DNA from: Rothia sp. SD9660Na
GTDB taxonomy: Bacteria; Actinomycetota; Actinomycetes; Actinomycetales; Micrococcaceae
Assembly: GCF_030064065.1 (NCBI RefSeq)
Contig: NZ_CP125946.1
Coordinates: forward strand, 434,001-498,000
Direction: 5' to 3'
DNA length: 64,000 nt
The notes under the pieces were generated by a model. The model was not told the origin of the DNA, made no database searches, and worked only from the letters and a program-made list of their open reading frames with translations. The first letter of the stretch is position 1. Every line of letters begins with the position of its first letter. The position numbers and the translations under genes are program-made. This document shows, piece after piece, positions 7,274 to 16,177 of the stretch.

Positions 7274-8917
7274 GTGATGACTTCTGATTTTTCTCGTGTT
7301 CCCGGTGCCCCCGTCAGCGCCGATACTGCTGCCCTGGCCCGCCTGCACGTCGCCCTGACCGATCTCAACTACACCTATGACGGTATCGAGGAGCTGCTGG
7401 GGTCCCGTGCTTTTGAGGCCATGACCCGTGACCAGGTGGTGCCCGGCCTCTACCGGGTGAGCCAGATTCTGGGGCAGGAGGCTACATCAGAAACCTTCAC
7501 CACCGCCCAGCGGAACCTGGCCCAGCTGGTGCGCTTCTTCCTCTTTGGCGCCGCCCTGCCCGGTGGGGACCTTGAGGACGCCCTGGGGACAGGTAGCCTG
7601 GACCTGCTGCTGGATTTGGGGTTGGCGGAGCCCACCGAGGACGGCCTGGTGCAGGCTGCCGTAGATCTGCGGCCACACGCTGCCGACGATGGAACCGAAC
7701 TCTTTGTAGCTAGTGATTTGGGCGCCCACCAGCGCCCCGGCGTCCTGCGTAAGGACCACGTGCTGGGTATTGGCCAAGCCTCCCTTACCCTGGCCCAGCT
7801 CACCGAGCGAACCCCCGTTGACTGTGCCCTTGATGTGGGCACCGGCTGCGGCATCCAGGTCTTTCACCTGTTGGCACACACCCGCCACGTGACCGCTACC
7901 GATATTTCCGAGCGCGCCCTGGCCTTTACCCGTTTCAACCTGCTGCTCAACGCGCCAGCCCTGAACCTTGATGCGACCAATCTCGAAGAGCGTGTGAGCC
8001 TACGCTTGGGTTCCCTGCTCGAACCGGTCGCCGGTGAAACCTTCGACCTGGTGGTCTCTAACCCGCCCTTTGTTATCACCCCGCGCAGCGACTACGAGAG
8101 CCCCGAAGACCAGTTCACCTACCGCGACGGCGGTATGGCAGGGGACGGTATCGTCTCAACCCTGGTGCAGCAGCTACCCACCGTGCTCGCCCCCGGCGGG
8201 CGCGCGCAGATGCTGGGTAACTGGGAAATCCCCGTTGACGGGCAGGACGGCCCCGCCGACTGGGCAGATCGCCCCCGCGTCTGGTTGGGGGAGGACACCG
8301 AAGCCTGGTTCATCCAGCGCGAGGTTCTTGAACCAGAGCAGTATGCCGAAACCTGGCTGCGCGACGCCAGCGAAAACCGTGACCCCGCCCACTTTGAAGC
8401 CGCCTACACCGCCTACCTGCGCGACTTCGCCTCACGCGGCGTTGGCTCCATCGGGTTCGGCATGATCTGGCTGCGTAAGCCGAACCCGGCGTCCGCAGGG
8501 GAGCGTCTGCACCGCTTTGAAGAAATTACCTATCCCATTCAGCAACCCATCGCCCCCTTCATCACCGAGGCAGTGGAGCACTATGACCGGGTGACGGCCC
8601 TGAACGATGAACAGTTGCTCGAGCAGCACCTGGTGGTAGCGGGCGACGTCACCGAAGAACGCCACTCCACCCCCGGCTCCGAGCACCCCGCGGTTATTCT
8701 GCTGCGGGCCGGGGCAGGCCTGCGCCGCACCATCCTAGAAACCACTGAGACTTCCGGCTTCGTCTCGGCCTGCGACGGTGACCTGACCGCCGGGCAAATC
8801 GTGGGTGCCCTGGCTGCCCTCCTAGGCTGGGAGACCGAAGAACCCAGACAAGTATTAATCAGTAACATGCGCGAACTTCTTGAAAAGGGTTTCTTGCGCC
8901 TTGATTCGGGCGACTAA
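7274..8917 (+). CDS. Class I SAM-dependent methyltransferase
   Basis: A 547-residue protein. An N-terminal helical domain (about 15-160) precedes a Rossmann methyltransferase domain with motif I D-V-G-T-G-C-G-I-Q at 187-195 and the N-P-P-F motif at 263-266, which is typical of N6-adenine, N5-glutamine or RNA-guanine methyltransferases. A C-terminal part of about 180 residues resembles a winged-helix add-on. The combination matches an actinobacterial family annotated as class I methyltransferase with an N-terminal DUF7059 domain. The substrate is unknown. Start: GTG 7274 or ATG 7277; the -10 box spacing slightly favours GTG. Confidence 0.85.
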   Translation: MMTSDFSRVPGAPVSADTAALARLHVALTDLNYTYDGIEELLGSRAFEAMTRDQVVPGLYRVSQILGQEATSETFTTAQRNLAQLVRFFLFGAALPGGDLEDALGTGSLDLLLDLGLAEPTEDGLVQAAVDLRPHAADDGTELFVASDLGAHQRPGVLRKDHVLGIGQASLTLAQLTERTPVDCALDVGTGCGIQVFHLLAHTRHVTATDISERALAFTRFNLLLNAPALNLDATNLEERVSLRLGSLLEPVAGETFDLVVSNPPFVITPRSDYESPEDQFTYRDGGMAGDGIVSTLVQQLPTVLAPGGRAQMLGNWEIPVDGQDGPADWADRPRVWLGEDTEAWFIQREVLEPEQYAETWLRDASENRDPAHFEAAYTAYLRDFASRGVGSIGFGMIWLRKPNPASAGERLHRFEEITYPIQQPIAPFITEAVEHYDRVTALNDEQLLEQHLVVAGDVTEERHSTPGSEHPAVILLRAGAGLRRTILETTETSGFVSACDGDLTAGQIVGALAALLGWETEEPRQVLISNMRELLEKGFLRLDSGD

Positions 8918-8920
8918 ACT
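8915..8920 (+). promoter_or_regulatory. -10 box of leaderless PPOX paralog
   Basis: TAAACT is followed by 6 nt and the ATG at 8927. The box overlaps the stop codon of the methyltransferase gene. Confidence 0.5.
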
Positions 8921-8926
8921 GAGGCC

Positions 8927-9346
8927 ATGGTAGAGAACCCTATTAAAACCCTGACCGAAGATCGCTGCTGGGAGCTGCTTGCCTCCCACGAGTTTGGACG
9001 TCTGGCCCTGGCTGTAGGCGGGGAGGTAGATATCTACCCCGTTAACTTTGTGGTGCACGAGAAGAAAATCTACTTCCGTACCGCCGCTGGCCAGAAGCTC
9101 TCAGAAGTTGTAATTAGCCGCAAGGCTGCCTTCGAAATTGATGAGGTGAAGGACGGCGTCGCCCGCTCCGTCGTGGTTCACGGCAATGCCCACTGGCTGA
9201 CCAGCGAAGCTGACCTCGATGCAGTTGAAGCCCTGGGCTTACGCACCTATTCCCCCACCTATAAGACCAACTGGGTCGAGGTGCAACCGGTAAGCATCAG
9301 CGGCCGCAAGTTTGAAATCGGGGCAGAGCCTACCGACGAGCTCTAA
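8927..9346 (+). CDS. Pyridoxamine 5'-phosphate oxidase family protein
   Basis: A 139-residue split-barrel protein, paralogous to the one at 4268-4708: same order of blocks (F-G-R-L-A-L-A, D-I-Y-P-V-N-F-V-V-H, I-Y-F-R-T-A-A-G-Q-K-L, G-R-K-F-E-I-G). Like its paralog it lacks the C-terminal PNPOx domain, so it is probably a flavin or F420-binding protein rather than the pyridoxal phosphate enzyme. It appears to have its own leaderless promoter. Confidence 0.8.
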   Translation: MVENPIKTLTEDRCWELLASHEFGRLALAVGGEVDIYPVNFVVHEKKIYFRTAAGQKLSEVVISRKAAFEIDEVKDGVARSVVVHGNAHWLTSEADLDAVEALGLRTYSPTYKTNWVEVQPVSISGRKFEIGAEPTDEL

Positions 9347-9484
9347 ACCTCGCGCCGGGGTGGGCATCAAGGACCCGCCCCGCGCTCAGCTCTCAAAGGT
9401 CACACCGGTCTAAGTAGACACGAAGCGCGGTAAGTCGGCTATTGTTGTGCATACACGCGTAAAACCGACCCCAAGGAGCCCTCT

Positions 9485-12283
9485 GTGCCCACTCAGGCAA
9501 CCATCGAGCACGGCAAGTCACTGCTGATTGTGGAATCCCCCTCGAAGGTAAAAACCATCAGCGGGTACCTGGGCGATGCCTTCATCGTTGAATCCTCCAT
9601 GGGGCATATCCGCGACCTTCCCCAGCCTTCCGAGCTGCCCGACGAGCTCAAAAAGAGCCCCGTCGGCAAGTTTGCTGTCAACGTTGACGAGGGCTTTGAA
9701 CCCTACTACGTGGTCAACTCCGATAAAAAGAAGAAGGTCACGGAGCTCAAGCGCCTGCTCAAAGAGTCCGATGCCCTGTATCTGGCAACCGATGGTGACC
9801 GTGAGGGGGAAGCTATTGCCTGGCACCTGCTACAGGTACTCAAGCCCAAGGTACCCGTCTACCGCCTGACCTTCCCCGAAATCACCAAAGAAGCGATCCA
9901 GCGCGGCTTTAACGAACTGCGCGAGATCGACAATAACCTGGTCGATGCCCAGGAAACCCGACGCGTGCTAGACCGAATCTACGGCTACGAGCTCTCACCG
10001 GTGCTCTGGCGCAAGGTCTCCCGCGGCCTGTCAGCTGGCCGCGTGCAGTCTGTGGCCACCCGCCTGGTCGTCGAACGCGAACGCGAACGCATGGCCTTCC
10101 GCTCAGCCACCTACTGGGATCTGACCGGCACCTTCACCACCGAGACCGCCGAGTCCTTCACCGCCAAGCTCTCAGCTGTTGACGGAGCCCGCGTCGCTAC
10201 CGGCAAGGACTTTGCCGATGACGGCAGCCTCAAGCCCACCGCAGCCGGCAAGGTTGCCCACCTGGACGAAGCCGCCGCCAGCTCCCTGGCGAGCGCACTG
10301 GCGTCCGCCGCTTTCGCCGTCCGCTCGGTCGAAACCAAGCCCTACACCCGCCGTCCCGCTGCCCCCTTCACCACCTCCACTCTGCAGCAGGAGGCCGCCC
10401 GTAAGCTCCGCTTCTCATCCCGCTCCACCATGCAGGTGGCCCAGCGCCTCTACGAGAACGGCTACATTACCTACATGCGAACCGACTCGGTTGCCCTGTC
10501 TGACCAGGCGACCCAGGCTGCCCGCAAGCAGGCGGCTGAACTGTACGGCGCTGACTTTGTGCCCGCGTCCCCGCGCGTATATACCTCCAAGTCAAAGAAC
10601 GCCCAGGAAGCCCACGAGGCAATCCGCCCTGCGGGGGATTCCTTCCGTACCCCCGCAGAGGTTAAGAGTGCCCTGAGCATCGACGAGTTCCGCCTCTACG
10701 AGCTGATTTGGAAGCGCACCGTCGCCTCCCAGATGGCTGACGCCAAGGGGTCCACCGCCTCCGTCCGCCTGGGGGCAACCGCCGCCGACGGCCGGGATAC
10801 CGAGTTCGCAGCGTCCGGTACCGTCATCACCTTCCGCGGCTTCCTCGCCGCTTACGAGGAAGGCAAGGACGCCCTGCGCGGCGAAGAGGGCAAGGGCGAG
10901 ACCAAGGACGGTAAGGACGACAAGCGCCTACCTAACCTGGCAGAAGGCGACTCCCTGCGCGGTAGCGATATCGAAGCTGCCCGCCACGAAACCTCACCCC
11001 CGCCCCGCTACACCGAGGCCTCCCTGGTTAAGGCCATGGACGAACTCGGCATTGGCCGCCCCTCAACCTACGCAGCCGTCATCTCGACCATCATGGACCG
11101 CGGCTACGTCAATAACCGTTCCGGCTCCCTGGTGCCCTCCTGGACAGCTTTCTCGGTCGTCCGCCTGCTCGAAGAGCACTTCGCTAAGTACGTGGACTAC
11201 GAGTTCACCGCCGAAATGGAAGAAGACCTCGACCGCATTGCCCGCGGTGAAGAAGCCCGCCCCGAGTGGCTGTCTAACTTCTACTTCGGTGGGGGAGACA
11301 AGCGCGGCCTCAAGCCCATCGTTGACAACCTGGGCGACATTGACGCCCGCGCGATCAACTCTGTAGAGGTTGCCCCCGGGGTCAACCTGCGCGTGGGCAA
11401 GTTCGGCCCCTACCTTGAGACCGGCGGCGAGATCGACATCGAAACCGGCGAAATTAAGGACCCCATCCGCGCCAACGTACCGGCAGACCTGGCACCCGAT
11501 GAGCTGACCGAAGAAAAGGTCGCTGAACTGCTGGAAGTCGGTAAGAACGACGGCCGCGAGCTCGGCGTTGACCCGGCGACCGGCCGCACCATCGTGGCCC
11601 GTGATGGCCGTTTTGGCCCTTACGTCACCGAGGTTATCCCCGAGATGACCGATGAAGAAATCGCCGCCTGGATGGACGCCCAGCCCACCGAGTACTACAA
11701 GAACGGCAAGCCCAAGCCCAAGAAGAAGCCCAAGGCTGAAAAGCCCCGCACCGGCTCCCTCTTCAAGTCCATGGATCTGGCAACCGTCACCCTGGACGAC
11801 GCCCTCAAGATCATGGCCCTGCCCCGCGTGGTCGGTACCGATGCCGAGGGCACCGAAATAACCGCCCAGAACGGTCGCTTTGGCCCCTACCTGAAGAAGG
11901 GAACAGACTCCCGATCCCTGGAGACTGAGGACCAGATTTTCTCCATCACCCTGGAGCAGGCCCTGGAGATTTACTCCCAGCCCAAGCAGCGCGGACGCGG
12001 TGCCGCCAAGCCCCCGCTCGCTGAACTGGGCGTAGACCCGGTCTCTGAGAAGAAGATTGTGGTCAAGGACGGCCGTTTCGGCCCCTACATCACCGACGGC
12101 GTCACCAACATTACGGTGCCTCGTAGCGAAACCATCGAGTCCCTGACCCACACCAGGGCGGTAGAGCTTCTAGCTGAGAAGCGAGCTAAGGGCCCGGTCA
12201 AGCGCAAGACGGCAACCAAGAAGCTGGCAACTAAAAAAACCACAACCAAGAAGAAGGCAACGACCAAGAAAACCGCCTCATAG
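9485..12283 (+). CDS. topA: DNA topoisomerase I
   Basis: A 932-residue type IA topoisomerase that relaxes negative supercoils. The TOPRIM domain (about 11-130) has L-I-V-E-S-P-S-K and D-G-D-R-E-G-E (103-109). The catalytic Tyr is at about 330 in Y-M-R-T-D-S. The C-terminal part holds four copies of a G-R/K-F-G-P-Y motif, as in actinobacterial TopA, without Cys4 zinc fingers, and ends in a Lys/Thr-rich tail known in mycobacteria and relatives to aid processivity. The start is GTG 9485, with an AAGGAG box 8-13 nt upstream. The gene ends at a strong terminator. Confidence 0.98.
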   Translation: MPTQATIEHGKSLLIVESPSKVKTISGYLGDAFIVESSMGHIRDLPQPSELPDELKKSPVGKFAVNVDEGFEPYYVVNSDKKKKVTELKRLLKESDALYLATDGDREGEAIAWHLLQVLKPKVPVYRLTFPEITKEAIQRGFNELREIDNNLVDAQETRRVLDRIYGYELSPVLWRKVSRGLSAGRVQSVATRLVVERERERMAFRSATYWDLTGTFTTETAESFTAKLSAVDGARVATGKDFADDGSLKPTAAGKVAHLDEAAASSLASALASAAFAVRSVETKPYTRRPAAPFTTSTLQQEAARKLRFSSRSTMQVAQRLYENGYITYMRTDSVALSDQATQAARKQAAELYGADFVPASPRVYTSKSKNAQEAHEAIRPAGDSFRTPAEVKSALSIDEFRLYELIWKRTVASQMADAKGSTASVRLGATAADGRDTEFAASGTVITFRGFLAAYEEGKDALRGEEGKGETKDGKDDKRLPNLAEGDSLRGSDIEAARHETSPPPRYTEASLVKAMDELGIGRPSTYAAVISTIMDRGYVNNRSGSLVPSWTAFSVVRLLEEHFAKYVDYEFTAEMEEDLDRIARGEEARPEWLSNFYFGGGDKRGLKPIVDNLGDIDARAINSVEVAPGVNLRVGKFGPYLETGGEIDIETGEIKDPIRANVPADLAPDELTEEKVAELLEVGKNDGRELGVDPATGRTIVARDGRFGPYVTEVIPEMTDEEIAAWMDAQPTEYYKNGKPKPKKKPKAEKPRTGSLFKSMDLATVTLDDALKIMALPRVVGTDAEGTEITAQNGRFGPYLKKGTDSRSLETEDQIFSITLEQALEIYSQPKQRGRGAAKPPLAELGVDPVSEKKIVVKDGRFGPYITDGVTNITVPRSETIESLTHTRAVELLAEKRAKGPVKRKTATKKLATKKTTTKKKATTKKTAS

Positions 12284-12299
12284 TCCTAGAAAAAGACCA

Positions 12300-12350
12300 G
12301 GCACCCGCCCCGCTAGCTCACCCTGAGAAAGCTGGGCGGGTGCCGTCCTT
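12300..12350 (+). terminator. Terminator after topA
   Basis: An 11-bp GC stem (GGCACCCGCCC at 12300-12310, GGGCGGGTGCC at 12334-12344), an inner AGCT/AGCT pair, then GTCCTTT. Confidence 0.85.
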
Positions 12351-12398
12351 TAGACTAGAAGGCAGGAAAGTACTTCACCATTAAACCCTGGGGGACCC

Positions 12399-13385
12399 AT
12401 GCGACTAGGCGTACTCGACATCGGCTCAAATACCGGCCACCTGCTCCTGATTGAGGGCCAGCTGGGCTCCCGCCCCGAAGCCTACACAGCAGCCCACAAG
12501 GAACCCCTGCAGCTGGTGCGCTATATTGACGCGGACGGCAACATCACCGACGAGGGCCGCGACCGCCTCACCGCCTTCGTGAAGTCCGCAGTACTCTACG
12601 CGATTGAGCACGGAGCGGAAGACCTGCTGGCCTTTGCCACCAGCGCCATCCGCGAATCCAAAAACGGCCCCGAGGTGCTGCAACACGTGCAGAACCAGAC
12701 CGGCGTCAACCTCACCGAAATTACCGGTGACCAGGAAGCCGCTATTACCTACCACGCCGTGCGCCACTGGCAGGGCTGGGGCGCTGGCCGCATTCTCAAC
12801 TTCGATATCGGCGGTGGCTCCTTTGAGTTCTCCACCGGTATGGACGCCTACCCCGACGACGCAATCTCCGTGCCCTTGGGTGCCACCCGCCTGACCGGCG
12901 ACTGGTTCAGCGCCCCCGTGCCGTCCCCCAAGGAAATCAAAAAACTCCGCAAGTACGTGCGTGAAACCCTAGAACCCGTCGCTGAGACCCTGCTGGCCTA
13001 CGGGCAGCCCAACATGGTTGTGGGTACCTCCAAAACCTTCCGCTCCCTTGCCCGTATCTGCGGGGCAGCCCCCTACTCGGCAGGCCCCTTCGTCAAGCGT
13101 GAAATGCTGCTACAGGATCTGCGCTTGTGGACTCGCCGTATGGAAGCCATGCCCCCCAGCGAACGTGAGGACTTACCCGGGGTATCTGATGTCCGCGCCG
13201 AGCAGATGCTAGCCGGAGCTATCGCTGCAGAAACCGCCATGGCCGTCTTCGGCATAGACCGCATGCGCGTTTCCCCCTGGGCTCTGCGCGAAGGCCTGGT
13301 GCTACGCCGCCTAAACTACCTCTCCCAGCAGGGGCCTGAAGCCATGATTGACCCCCGTTCTCTGGCAGAATTTGTGCAGGACTAG
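12399..13385 (+). CDS. Ppx/GppA family phosphatase
   Basis: A 328-residue protein of the actin-like ATPase fold. The N-terminal phosphate-binding loop L-D-I-G-S-N-T is at about 6-12, and F-D-I-G-G-G-S-F-E-F at about 135-144 is the second one. Length matches short actinobacterial exopolyphosphatases (the Ppx1/Ppx2 type), which lack the C-terminal HD domain. It degrades polyphosphate or pppGpp. The start ATG has a GGGGGA box. Two nucleotides separate its stop from the next start, so the isomerase-like gene and proC are likely in the same operon. Confidence 0.9.
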   Translation: MRLGVLDIGSNTGHLLLIEGQLGSRPEAYTAAHKEPLQLVRYIDADGNITDEGRDRLTAFVKSAVLYAIEHGAEDLLAFATSAIRESKNGPEVLQHVQNQTGVNLTEITGDQEAAITYHAVRHWQGWGAGRILNFDIGGGSFEFSTGMDAYPDDAISVPLGATRLTGDWFSAPVPSPKEIKKLRKYVRETLEPVAETLLAYGQPNMVVGTSKTFRSLARICGAAPYSAGPFVKREMLLQDLRLWTRRMEAMPPSEREDLPGVSDVRAEQMLAGAIAAETAMAVFGIDRMRVSPWALREGLVLRRLNYLSQQGPEAMIDPRSLAEFVQD

Positions 13386-13387
13386 CC

Positions 13388-14212
13388 GTGAGCACCGACG
13401 CACCCAAGAACCCCTCCGCCCGCAAACCCGTACCGGTAGCGCTTTCTACCTCCTGCCTCTTCCCACTCGGCGTGCCCGAAACCTTCTCAACCGCCGTAGA
13501 CCTGGGCTACGACAGCGTGGAAGTCATGATCACCCACTCGGCCCTCTCCCAGGAGCCCCACGACCTGCTCGACCTGATCCAGAAATACCAGATCCCCATC
13601 TCCGCCATTCACGCCCCCACCCTGCTCCTGACTCAGCAGGTCTGGGGCCGAGCCTGGAACAAAATGCAGATGGCGGCCAAAATGACCAAGGCGGTGGGGA
13701 CGGACGTCATCGTCGCCCACCCACCCTTCCGCTGGCAGAAACTCTACGCCAAGAACTTCGTTGCTGGCGTGCGCGAAATATCAGAGCTCGAAAACGTCAA
13801 AATCGCCGTGGAAAACATGTACCCCTGGTCCATCAAGGGCCACGCGGTAGAGATGTACGCCCCCCACTGGGACCCCTCCCGCTTCGACTATGACTGGATG
13901 ACCTGGGACTTCTCCCACGCAGCCGCAGCCGGGGACGACTCCCTCGAAGCCGTCAAACGCATCGGCTCCCGCCTTGGGCACGTGCACCTGACCGACGGAT
14001 CCGGCGATAAGGTCATGGACGAACACCTGGTACCCGGCCACGGCACCCAGCCTGTCGCCGAAACTCTACAGTACATCGCAGCCAGCGATTTCGAGGGTGT
14101 TGTCTGCGCTGAAGTGTCAACCCGCAAGGCCAAGGGCGCAGGGGCCCGCGACGACATGCTCTACGAGACCCTGCAGTTTGCCCGCACCCACCTAGCTAGG
14201 AGAACATCGTGA
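13388..14212 (+). CDS. Sugar phosphate isomerase/epimerase-like protein
   Basis: A 274-residue TIM-barrel protein of the xylose isomerase-like (AP endonuclease 2) superfamily. Metal and substrate-site residues are visible in I-S-A-I-H-A-P, V-I-V-A-H-P-P-F, V-A-V-E-N-M-Y and H-V-H-L-T-D-G-S-G. The substrate cannot be told from sequence. It sits between a Ppx/GppA gene and proC, an order common in Actinobacteria, and its TGA overlaps the proC start region. Confidence 0.85.
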   Translation: MSTDAPKNPSARKPVPVALSTSCLFPLGVPETFSTAVDLGYDSVEVMITHSALSQEPHDLLDLIQKYQIPISAIHAPTLLLTQQVWGRAWNKMQMAAKMTKAVGTDVIVAHPPFRWQKLYAKNFVAGVREISELENVKIAVENMYPWSIKGHAVEMYAPHWDPSRFDYDWMTWDFSHAAAAGDDSLEAVKRIGSRLGHVHLTDGSGDKVMDEHLVPGHGTQPVAETLQYIAASDFEGVVCAEVSTRKAKGAGARDDMLYETLQFARTHLARRTS

Positions 14213-15060
14213 TGACTACTGTTGCTTTTATTGGAACCGGCTCCATGAACGGAGCGATCGCCTCGGGTCTGCTTGCCGCGGGCACTGACCCCACCTCTGT
14301 GCGCGCGACCGTAGGATCGCACGCCAGTATCTCTACCCTGCGTGACAAGCTGGGGGAGGGAGCCCAGGGTGTAACCATCCTTGCCAGTGAGGACGATGCG
14401 CAGGCTAACCTCAAAGCCGCTGAAGGGGCCGACGTGGTGCTGCTGGGCGTCAAGCCCTATGCCATCCTTGATCTTGCCCGCGAAATCTCACCGGCTCTGG
14501 GTGAAAAGACCGTAGTGGTGTCGGTTGCTGCCGGTATCACCTTAGAAGCCCTGCAGCGGGCCCTGCCAGAGGGGCAGCCCGCAATCCGCTGCATGCCCAA
14601 TACTCCTTCGCGGGTGGGCAAGGGGGTGCTGGCTATCTCGGTGGGGCAGACCGTGACCGAGGAGCTTAAGGACGCCGCCGCTTCGGTTCTGGGGGCAGCA
14701 GGCCGGGTCATTGAGGTTGAGGAAGAGCAGATGGGGGCGGTAACCGCTGTATCTGGTTCAGGCCCTGCTTATGCCTTCTTGCTGGCAGAAACTATGGCTA
14801 CTGCCGGGGTTAAGCTGGGGCTGGACGAAAAAACTGCTACCGAGCTAGCAGCCGCTACGGTAGCCGGTGCGGGCTACCTGCTGGATGTTGACCCCAACCC
14901 CCAGGACCTCCGCAAGGCCGTCACCAGCCCCAAGGGCACTACCGATAAGGCTATTACCGCTTACATCGATGGTGGTCTTTTCGAACTAACCGAGACCGCT
15001 ATGCGGGCCTGCCTAGCTCGAAATGAGGAAATGACCGAAGAGTTTAGCTCCGAAAAATAG
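14212..15060 (+). CDS. proC: Pyrroline-5-carboxylate reductase
   Basis: A protein of about 282 residues that catalyses the last step of proline synthesis with NADPH. The N-terminal Rossmann motif is F-I-G-T-G-S-M-N-G-A. The C-terminal signature V-S-G-S-G-P-A-Y at about 180-187 and the V-T-S-P-K-G-T-T motif (about 243-250) are both present. AGGAG lies at 14197-14201; ATG 14212 is preferred, though the GTG at 14209 is equally in frame. A bipartite terminator follows. Confidence 0.96.
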   Translation: MTTVAFIGTGSMNGAIASGLLAAGTDPTSVRATVGSHASISTLRDKLGEGAQGVTILASEDDAQANLKAAEGADVVLLGVKPYAILDLAREISPALGEKTVVVSVAAGITLEALQRALPEGQPAIRCMPNTPSRVGKGVLAISVGQTVTEELKDAAASVLGAAGRVIEVEEEQMGAVTAVSGSGPAYAFLLAETMATAGVKLGLDEKTATELAAATVAGAGYLLDVDPNPQDLRKAVTSPKGTTDKAITAYIDGGLFELTETAMRACLARNEEMTEEFSSEK

Positions 15061-15093
15061 TTCAGACCTAGCCTAAAAAGAAGGCCCTATAAG

Positions 15094-15145
15094 AGCAGGC
15101 TGTGCTACCAAAACTCCTTGTGGGTAGGGCAGCCTGCTTTTTCTT
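15094..15145 (+). terminator. Terminator after proC
   Basis: A 9-bp stem AGCAGGCTG (15094-15102) with CAGCCTGCT (15130-15138), extended imperfectly inward, followed by a T-rich tail TTTTTCTTTCC. Confidence 0.85.
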
Positions 15146-15172
15146 TCCTGAACAAGGAATTTAGATACACTA

Positions 15173-15204
15173 AAGGCCAGCCCGTAGGGAATCGGGCTGG
15201 CCTT
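15173..15204. terminator. Perfect 12-bp hairpin, likely terminator
   Basis: AAGGCCAGCCCG and its exact complement with an 8-nt loop TAGGGAAT. The rightward side is followed by a T-rich stretch and the leftward side by CCTTTAG. It may end leftward transcripts from trkA or from a small RNA. Confidence 0.7.
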
Positions 15205-15499
15205 CAGCTTTCTCTTTTGCCGGTAGGGATCCGGCTTCAAGAGAAGGCTCGCAACCTGAAGTAGATGGGATTAGGGGGAACCATCTGGGAATCTTCAGGT
15301 CTTGAGCTACTTGAACGGGTTCGCGGACCGTTCAGTAATCACTCGCACCTTTAGAGGTAGTTATAACTATATGCCAGTTTTTAAGTTTATGCACCCTGAA
15401 ATCTGAAAAAAGACGAATTATTTCGGAAGACATCTGGGTGGTTTCTATGCTCAGCTGGGTATAGGGTATAGTCAACCGTTTCTTGTAGGTATAAACCTG

Positions 15500-16177
15500 T
15501 TAGGGTCGTGCGGCAAATCTTTCAATAAGGTCTACTTGACCAGAGACAATCAATAAATCACGTGAAGACACCCGGGTATCTGGTGTAGCGTAGGTAATTT
15601 CTTCACCCGGCGATTTCACTCCCACAATGGTCACCCCGTATTTAGCCCGCACATCAGACTCGGCCAGGGTAAAGCCGTGGGTCTCTTTGGGTGGGTACAT
15701 TTTGACGATGGCAAAATCGTCATCGAACTCGATGAAGTCCAGTAGGCGGCCGGAGACCAGGTGGGCTGCTCGTACCCCCGCGTCCGACTCCGGGTAAACA
15801 ACCCGGTGTGCTCCAATGCGGGATAGAATCTTGCCATGAGAAGGGGTGATAGCTTTAGCCCAAATGCGCTCAATGCCCAGGTCCACCAGGTTGGCGGTAA
15901 TCAGCACCGAGGCCTCCACAGAGGTGCCCACACCCACTACGGCGGCGGTAAAGTCCTGGGCCCCTAGCTGGCGCAGAGCGTTCATGTCGGTGGCATCGGC
16001 CTCCACCACGTGGGTGAGGTCGCCTGACCATTTCTGCACCAGGGCGGGGTCTTTCTCAACAGCAAGCACCTCTTTATTCTGGCGGACCAGCTGGGCAGCG
16101 GTAGCCGAGCCAAAGCGTCCTAGGCCAATCACTAGCACGGGGGCGCTGTGGGCTGGGTGGAAGTCTTTTCTAGCCAA
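15500..16177 (-). CDS. Potassium uptake regulatory subunit TrkA/KtrA
   Basis: A 225-residue cytosolic RCK protein. The RCK_N domain with the NAD(H)-binding G-L-G-R-F-G-S-A-T motif is at about 18-26, and an acidic strand end (A-V-E-K-D) at about 39-43. The RCK_C domain covers about 150-222. It gates the adjacent TrkH-type pore in response to nucleotides; in many Actinobacteria and Firmicutes the RCK_C part also binds c-di-AMP. The gene overlaps trkH by 8 nt, which suggests a two-gene operon. Confidence 0.93.
   Translation of the reverse strand: MARKDFHPAHSAPVLVIGLGRFGSATAAQLVRQNKEVLAVEKDPALVQKWSGDLTHVVEADATDMNALRQLGAQDFTAAVVGVGTSVEASVLITANLVDLGIERIWAKAITPSHGKILSRIGAHRVVYPESDAGVRAAHLVSGRLLDFIEFDDDFAIVKMYPPKETHGFTLAESDVRAKYGVTIVGVKSPGEEITYATPDTRVSSRDLLIVSGQVDLIERFAARP

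Larger units (their letters stand above)
15061..15499. other. Structured intergenic region between proC and trkA
   Basis: Gene-free. It holds the proC terminator, a second perfect hairpin at 15173-15204 and three further stem-loops (15219-15235, 15254-15300, 15313-15333). On the minus strand the loops are C-rich (CCCTA, CCCTA, CCCCCTAA). A minus-strand TTGACT (15470-15475) could serve as a -35 box. A leftward small RNA is possible; see findings. Confidence 0.5.

Noticed and set aside
11063..12151. 362-codon Gly/Val/Leu-rich frame antisense to topA
   Set aside because: A typical antisense shadow of a GC-rich gene; the topA frame is certain.
15240..15340. c-di-AMP (ydaO-type) riboswitch on the + strand
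   Set aside because: A GGGGGAACCA stretch is present, but no gene lies downstream on that strand and the overall fold does not match.
15240..15340. 6C RNA on the minus strand
   Set aside because: Only one loop has five Cs; the family needs two hairpins with six or more Cs.
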